Shown here piece by piece: positions 59,987 to 64,000 of a stretch of 64,000 nucleotides of DNA (position 1 is the first letter of the stretch; each line of letters begins with the position of its first letter). A program made the translations under genes and the position numbers. This DNA is from Flagellatimonas centrodinii (GTDB lineage: Bacteria > Pseudomonadota > Gammaproteobacteria > Nevskiales > Nevskiaceae), in NCBI RefSeq assembly GCF_016918765.2, contig NZ_CP092104.1, forward strand, positions 1,116,001 through 1,180,000. Reading direction: 5' to 3'. The notes under the pieces were generated by a model that saw only the letters and a program-made list of their open reading frames with translations, ran no database searches and had not been told where the DNA came from.

Positions 59987-60682
59987 TCAGCCCGCCACAC
60001 GTACCTGGATTTCGCCTAGACCATCGATCCGTCCCAGCATCAGGTCGCCGGCGACCACCGCGCCGACACCTTCCGGCGTGCCGGTCATGATCAGATCGCC
60101 CGGCTGCAGGGTCTCGAACTGCGACAAGAAGGCGATGCACTCCGGCACGCTCCAGATGAGCTTGGCGATGTCCGAAGCCTGGCGCGGCTGGCCATTGACA
60201 GCGACCGATATGGAAGCGGATTTCGGATGGCCAACGTCGGCGACGCGCCGGATCGCGCCGATCGGTGCGGACTGCGAGAAGGATTTGCCGAACTCCCAGG
60301 GGCGACCCTTGTCGCGGGCTTCCAGTTGCAGGTCGCGGCGCGTCATGTCCAGGCCCACGGCGTAGCCATAGACCAGCGATTCGGCCTCCGCCTGCGACAC
60401 CGCCGTGCCCTGGCGGCCGATCGCCACCACCAGTTCGATCTCATGGTGGAAATTGCCGGTCATCGGCGGATACGGAATCTCCGCGATCTGGCCGTTGACG
60501 GCCACAGTCGCGGAGGCGGGCTTCATGAAAAAGAACGGCGGCTCACGCTCGTCCTGACCCATTTCGCGGGCGTGGGCCGCGTAGTTTCGGCCGACACAGA
60601 AAATGCGATTGACCGGAAACTGCTCGTCGCTGCCGGCCACCGGCAGCACATAGCCCGGCGCGGGCGAAAATGTGTACTTCAC
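59987..60682 (-). CDS. nagK: Fumarylpyruvate hydrolase (FAH family, NagK-like)
   Basis: 231 aa, short FAH-family form. VNRIFCVGRNYAAHAREMG, FHHEIELVVAIG (metal-binding Glu pair), YGYAVGLDMTRRDLQLEARD and MTGTPEGVGAV are the family blocks. It hydrolyses fumarylpyruvate to fumarate and pyruvate, the last step of the gentisate path. GTG 60682 was chosen since GAGGAG lies 7-8 nt upstream and it gives the family length; the open frame continues upstream without a better start. It lies between the gentisate dioxygenase and the ring-hydroxylase. Confidence 0.88.
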   Translation of the reverse strand: MKYTFSPAPGYVLPVAGSDEQFPVNRIFCVGRNYAAHAREMGQDEREPPFFFMKPASATVAVNGQIAEIPYPPMTGNFHHEIELVVAIGRQGTAVSQAEAESLVYGYAVGLDMTRRDLQLEARDKGRPWEFGKSFSQSAPIGAIRRVADVGHPKSASISVAVNGQPRQASDIAKLIWSVPECIAFLSQFETLQPGDLIMTGTPEGVGAVVAGDLMLGRIDGLGEIQVRVAG

Positions 60683-60732
60683 CAAACTCTCCTCGAGTAC
60701 TGTGAATCGGGTTGTGAACCTGGATGTGTTAA

Positions 60733-61782
60733 TCAGGCCTTCTGCTCGCGCCACAGTCCCAGCAGTCGCTGGACCGGGCGGTCGGAATAGCTGAACAGGA
60801 TGGTTTCGCAAGTCACCTGGAGACGCAGTTCATTCCAGGAGGGGACGACGAACACGTCGTTCTCGCCAAAATCCAGCTCGATCTCGCCGATGCGCGCCAC
60901 GCCGCCGCCCTGCAGGCAGACAAAGATGCTGCTGTCGGTGCTGCGGCACCCGCGGGTCTCGAAGCCGGCGGGTAGTAATTGCGCCGCCGCGCCAATCGTC
61001 GGCATCGGGGAACCTCCGGTGGCCGGGTTGACGTAGCGAAGCTTGTAGCCGTGATGCGGGTCGATGTCGCCTGCGGCGATGCCGCGCAGGGCCTCTTGCG
61101 TCCGGGCGTAGGGATAGACGAAGACCCTGGTCGGATCCTGGCGCTGAGGCTCGAAATCCACCGGCAGCATGTTGTACCCGTAGCGCGCGAGTGCATCGCC
61201 CTCGCGCCGTGTCACCGCTTGCTCGTCCTGCTCATTCTTCTCGGCGAAGCCGGCGTCGAGCAGTTGCACGATCGGGATATCGAGGCCATCGAGCCAGATC
61301 ACCGGCTGCGTGCCGGAGTTTCCGTGATCGTGGAAGGTCCAGGCCGGGGTGATGATGAAATCACCCCGGCGCATCGTCGTGCGCTCGCCGTCAACCGCGG
61401 TGTAGGCGCCCTCTCCCTCCAGCACTAGGCGCAGCGCCGACTGCGTGTGACGATGCGCCGGCGCGACTTCACCCGGCAGGATCAGCTGCAGGCCGGCATA
61501 GAGGCTCTGAGTGATGCGCGACTGCCCTCGCAGGCCGGGATTCTCCAGCACCAGTACGCGGCGCTCGGCCTCGTGCGCGCTGATCAACCCGCCGGCTTCA
61601 AGCAGGTAGTCGCGGGCTTGCTGGTAGCGCCACAGTACCGCTTGTGCCGGGCTTCTCGGCGTCGGCGGCACCAGCGTACCCAGCACTTCCCAGAGCGGCG
61701 TGAGGTGGTGGCGGTCGATGCGTTCGTAGTACTGGCGGCGGGCATCGAGGCCAGCGGGGTCGATCATGGCAGCGGAGGTCAT
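60733..61782 (-). CDS. nagI: Gentisate 1,2-dioxygenase (NagI-like bicupin)
   Basis: 349 aa, two cupin domains. Iron ligands in the N-terminal cupin are His110, His112 (APAHRHTQSALRLVLEG) and His151 (TFHDHGN). The C-terminal cupin is degenerate (GGGVARIGEIELDFGENDVF), as in the family. It opens gentisate between C1 and C2 to maleylpyruvate using Fe(II) and O2. ATG 61782 is 10 nt past the reductase stop; ATG 61767 is an alternative, and both ribosome sites are weak. Confidence 0.9.
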   Translation of the reverse strand: MTSAAMIDPAGLDARRQYYERIDRHHLTPLWEVLGTLVPPTPRSPAQAVLWRYQQARDYLLEAGGLISAHEAERRVLVLENPGLRGQSRITQSLYAGLQLILPGEVAPAHRHTQSALRLVLEGEGAYTAVDGERTTMRRGDFIITPAWTFHDHGNSGTQPVIWLDGLDIPIVQLLDAGFAEKNEQDEQAVTRREGDALARYGYNMLPVDFEPQRQDPTRVFVYPYARTQEALRGIAAGDIDPHHGYKLRYVNPATGGSPMPTIGAAAQLLPAGFETRGCRSTDSSIFVCLQGGGVARIGEIELDFGENDVFVVPSWNELRLQVTCETILFSYSDRPVQRLLGLWREQKA

Positions 61783-61792
61783 GGGAGCCTGG

Positions 61793-62776
61793 CTAGTTTC
61801 CGGTGATGTAAAAGGGTTCGGCGTAGATGCTCTGTTCCGCCATCTGCTTTTCCCGCAGCGTACGCACCGTCGCATCCACCGCGTGCGGCGATCCAAAAAC
61901 GTAGCCACGCCAGCCCGCGAGGCTGGGGAAATCCGCCGCGATCACGCTTGTCAGCAGGCCACGCCTCATGCCACGGTCAATAGATCCGGCGGCGACCACG
62001 ATGTGCGCACGCGCCGCCGGCAACTGTTCCAGCGCCGCCGCCAGTTCGTCCTGCCCATAGACATCCTCTCGGCAGGTGAATCCCAGGTAGACCTGCAGCG
62101 GATTCGTCATGCCTGCGGCGGCAATGCCGCGCAATATCGACAGCGTCGGCGCAAGGCCGGTACCGGCACCCACACAGATGATTGGATCTTCGTTGCGCGA
62201 TCGCAGGAACGTGACCCCCAGAGGCCCACGCAGCTTGAGCATGTCCCCGGGCTTGAGCTCTTCGGACAGGCGGGCGGAAGCACGGCCACCTGGATGAAGG
62301 CGCACGTGAAACTCCAGTTCGTTGCCCGGCAGTCCGCACATCGAGTACGGACGAGCAAGGCCGCGCTCAAATTCCAGCTCGACGTACTGTCCTGGGGAAA
62401 ATGACAGCGGCGACTGTGGCCGGACCCTCAACCGCAGGGTGTCGCGGCACAGCGGCGCCACCGCCACCACCTCGGCCTTCATCGTGCGCGCCGGATGAAC
62501 TACCACATCTTCCGGCGCAGGAATCTCGATCACACAGTCTTCGGTCAGCACGCTCTGGCAGGCCAGCACGCAAGATGACCCCAGTACCGGCGACGGACGC
62601 ATCTGCCGCGCCGGCCCCACGACCTTGCCGCGCAGAAGCCGGCAGCGACAAACGCCGCAGCGTCCGTCCTTGCAGCTGTGCGAGATAGGGACCTGGTTGC
62701 CCAATAGCGCGTCCAGCAGGGTCTCCCCCGCCTGTACTTCCAGGACACGCCCGCTGGGTCGCACCACCAGTTCCAC
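61793..62776 (-). CDS. nagAa: Oxygenase electron-transfer reductase (NagAa/BenC-like)
   Basis: 327 aa. An N-terminal plant-type [2Fe-2S] ferredoxin domain carries Cys35, Cys40, Cys43 and Cys73 (HSCKDGRCGVC; SSCVLACQS), followed by FAD-binding (LARPYSMCGLP; RASARLSEELKPGD) and NAD-binding (CVGAGTGLAPTLSILRG) domains. It passes electrons from NADH to the oxygenase. GTG 62776 was chosen for its AGAGGAG site and because it starts exactly at the ferredoxin domain. As the first gene of the seven-gene operon it faces a divergent CoA-transferase. With no separate ferredoxin nearby it may reduce the oxygenase directly. Confidence 0.88.
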   Translation of the reverse strand: MELVVRPSGRVLEVQAGETLLDALLGNQVPISHSCKDGRCGVCRCRLLRGKVVGPARQMRPSPVLGSSCVLACQSVLTEDCVIEIPAPEDVVVHPARTMKAEVVAVAPLCRDTLRLRVRPQSPLSFSPGQYVELEFERGLARPYSMCGLPGNELEFHVRLHPGGRASARLSEELKPGDMLKLRGPLGVTFLRSRNEDPIICVGAGTGLAPTLSILRGIAAAGMTNPLQVYLGFTCREDVYGQDELAAALEQLPAARAHIVVAAGSIDRGMRRGLLTSVIAADFPSLAGWRGYVFGSPHAVDATVRTLREKQMAEQSIYAEPFYITGN

Positions 62777-62819
62777 CCTCGCTCTCCTCTGATCCGCTTC
62801 GATTGCAGAATCGGAGATG

Positions 62820-62862
62820 CCCCACCATAAGTAAATCGTATGGGGTGAATGATGCAGTTCAC
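62820..62862. promoter_or_regulatory. Operator-like palindromes between divergent aromatic genes
   Basis: The 154-nt gap between the reductase (minus) and the CoA-transferase (plus) contains CCCCA (62820-62824)/TGGGG (62841-62845) and, overlapping it, GTGAA (62845-62849)/TTCAC (62858-62862). Such paired palindromes between divergent catabolic units fit a MarR, IclR or LysR-type regulator. No regulator gene is in the window. Confidence 0.4.
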
Positions 62863-62930
62863 TCTCGTGAATGTTGCGCCCGGAGGATCGCGGGCTAGTC
62901 TGCGCACTCCGACATCGACAGGGATCAACG

Positions 62931-64000
62931 ATGAGCAGCGACGCACGTACCGACCCGCCGCCTCTGACAGGGCTCAAGGTTCTCGAACTGGGACAGCTGA
63001 TAGGCGGTCCCTTCGCCGGCAAGGTCCTCGGTGACTTTGGCGCCGAGGTGATCAAGATCGAACCACCGGGACAGGGCGACCCGCTGCGCAACTGGCGCTT
63101 ACTGCGCAACGGCACTTCGGTCTGGTGGCAGATTCAGTCGCGCAACAAGCGCTCGGTGACGCTGGATTTACGCCAGCCGGAGGCGCAGGACATCGCTCGC
63201 CGGCTCGCGGCAGAGGCCGACGTGTTGATCGAGAATTTCCGCCCCGGCGTGCTGGAGAACTGGGGACTGGGCTGGGAGCAGCTGTCGGCGCTCAACCCCG
63301 GCCTGGTGATGCTGCGCATCTCCGGTTACGGCCAGAACGGCCCTTACCGGGACCGTCCCGGCTTTGGCGTCATCGGCGAAGCCATGGGCGGCCTGCGCCA
63401 CCTCAGCGGTGAGCCCGGACGCCTGCCGGTGCGGGTCGGTGTCAGCATCGGCGATACCCTGGCCGCACTGCACGGCGCAATCGGCGTACTGCTGGCGCTG
63501 TACCACCGCAAGGTCAACGGCGGAGCCGGCCAAGTGATCGACGTGGCGCTGTACGAGGCCGTGTTCAACTGCATGGAGAGCCTGCTATCGGAGTACAGCG
63601 CCGCCGGCGTCATACGTGAACCAGCGGGCAGCGCGCTGCCGGGTATCGCACCCAGCAACGCCTATCCCTGCAGCGACGGCCACGTCCTGATCGCCGGCAA
63701 CGGCGACAGCATCTTCAGGCGGCTGATGGAGACGATCGGCCGCCACGACCTGGAACAGGACACGGCACTAGCCGACAACGAAGGCCGTGTTGCCCGCGCC
63801 GCGCAGCTCGATGAAGCGATCGGCGCCTGGACCCGGCTACGCCGCGTCGAGGAGGTACTGGGGGCACTGCAGGCCGTACGCGTGCCCTGCGGCCGGGTCT
63901 ACTCCGCCCGAGACATCGCCGAGGACCCGCAATACCGTGCACGCGGCATGATACAAACCGTGACCACGCGGGACGGCGACATGCTGGAGGTTCCGGGCAT
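62931..64000 (+). CDS. Family III CoA-transferase (CaiB/BaiF), cut by the window end
   Basis: At least 356 codons, open to the last base of the window. The family blocks are LKVLELGQLIGGPFAGKVLG, GAEVIKIEPPGQGD, ENFRPGVLENWGL and SGYGQNGPYRDRPGFGVIGE, and the catalytic Asp175 lies in VSIGDTLAALHGAIG. It moves CoA between carboxylic acids. It diverges from the gentisate operon across an operator-like region, so it may activate the aromatic acid or its precursor as a CoA thioester; no other gene of such a path is visible yet. ATG 62931 lies 11 nt after GGGATC, a weak ribosome site. Confidence 0.85.
   Translation, partial: MSSDARTDPPPLTGLKVLELGQLIGGPFAGKVLGDFGAEVIKIEPPGQGDPLRNWRLLRNGTSVWWQIQSRNKRSVTLDLRQPEAQDIARRLAAEADVLIENFRPGVLENWGLGWEQLSALNPGLVMLRISGYGQNGPYRDRPGFGVIGEAMGGLRHLSGEPGRLPVRVGVSIGDTLAALHGAIGVLLALYHRKVNGGAGQVIDVALYEAVFNCMESLLSEYSAAGVIREPAGSALPGIAPSNAYPCSDGHVLIAGNGDSIFRRLMETIGRHDLEQDTALADNEGRVARAAQLDEAIGAWTRLRRVEEVLGALQAVRVPCGRVYSARDIAEDPQYRARGMIQTVTTRDGDMLEVPG

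Overview
The window is high-GC DNA from a Gram-negative proteobacterium, most likely a steroid- and aromatic-degrading gammaproteobacterium. The evidence is TonB-dependent receptors, a FecI/FecR signalling pair, an autotransporter and a near-complete actinobacterial-style steroid ring C/D module in proteobacterial operon form. Intergenic heptamer repeats of the GGGAATC and GTGAGGC type fit the Xanthomonadales/Nevskiales neighbourhood. The family is inference and no species is claimed. No rRNA, tRNA or CRISPR array was seen.

Layout. 0.3-0.9 kb: ParD/ParE-type toxin-antitoxin pair with an operator-like palindrome. 1.1-10.5 kb (minus): cell-surface signalling unit, with ECF sigma factor, FecR anti-sigma, a 1173-aa TonB receptor with STN domain, an autotransporter 15 nt behind it and a small outer-membrane barrel. 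10.6-14.1 kb (minus): RND/MMPL exporter and YCF48-like protein, overlapping by ATGA. 14.3-19.1 kb (minus): fused two-domain acyl-CoA dehydrogenase, IpdF, MaoC hydratase and thiolase. 19.3-21.5 kb: DUF1631 protein. 21.5-31.2 kb (minus): ten tightly packed genes, namely HsaC/TesB-like extradiol dioxygenase, IpdA, IpdB, crotonase, IpdC, EchA20, a two-subunit acyl-CoA dehydrogenase, FadA6 and a 17beta-HSD4-like SDR. 31.4-35.5 kb (plus): KstD-like flavoprotein, SDR and FadD3-like ligase. Together these cover HIP activation and ring C/D opening of steroids.

35.6-51.7 kb holds accessory functions (CorC-type membrane protein, several SDRs, a second TonB receptor, ferredoxin-NADP reductase with a Fur-box-like site, crotonases, hydrolases, old yellow enzyme) and a 719-bp non-coding element with about 48-nt terminal inverted repeats. 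51.9-54.7 kb has two tiny Lys-rich ORFs, a RIO kinase, peptide deformylase and a PQQ-type sugar dehydrogenase cut short by an IS3 element (54.73-55.96 kb). Beyond the IS lies a salicylate-to-gentisate operon (minus): reductase, gentisate dioxygenase, fumarylpyruvate hydrolase, ring-hydroxylase alpha and beta, transporter and maleylpyruvate isomerase. A family III CoA-transferase diverges from it and runs off the window end.

The most interesting signal is a 16-nt motif, consensus ACCCSAACGGAYGAAG, followed 19-21 nt later by a -10-like hexamer. It lies upstream of both steroid operons, the KstD-like gene and the RND/YCF48 operon, with weaker matches at the second TonB receptor and an SDR. It predicts one regulon joining steroid uptake or export to catabolism, yet no transcription-factor gene was recognised in the catabolic region. 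A MITE-like element abuts this motif at two of the promoters.
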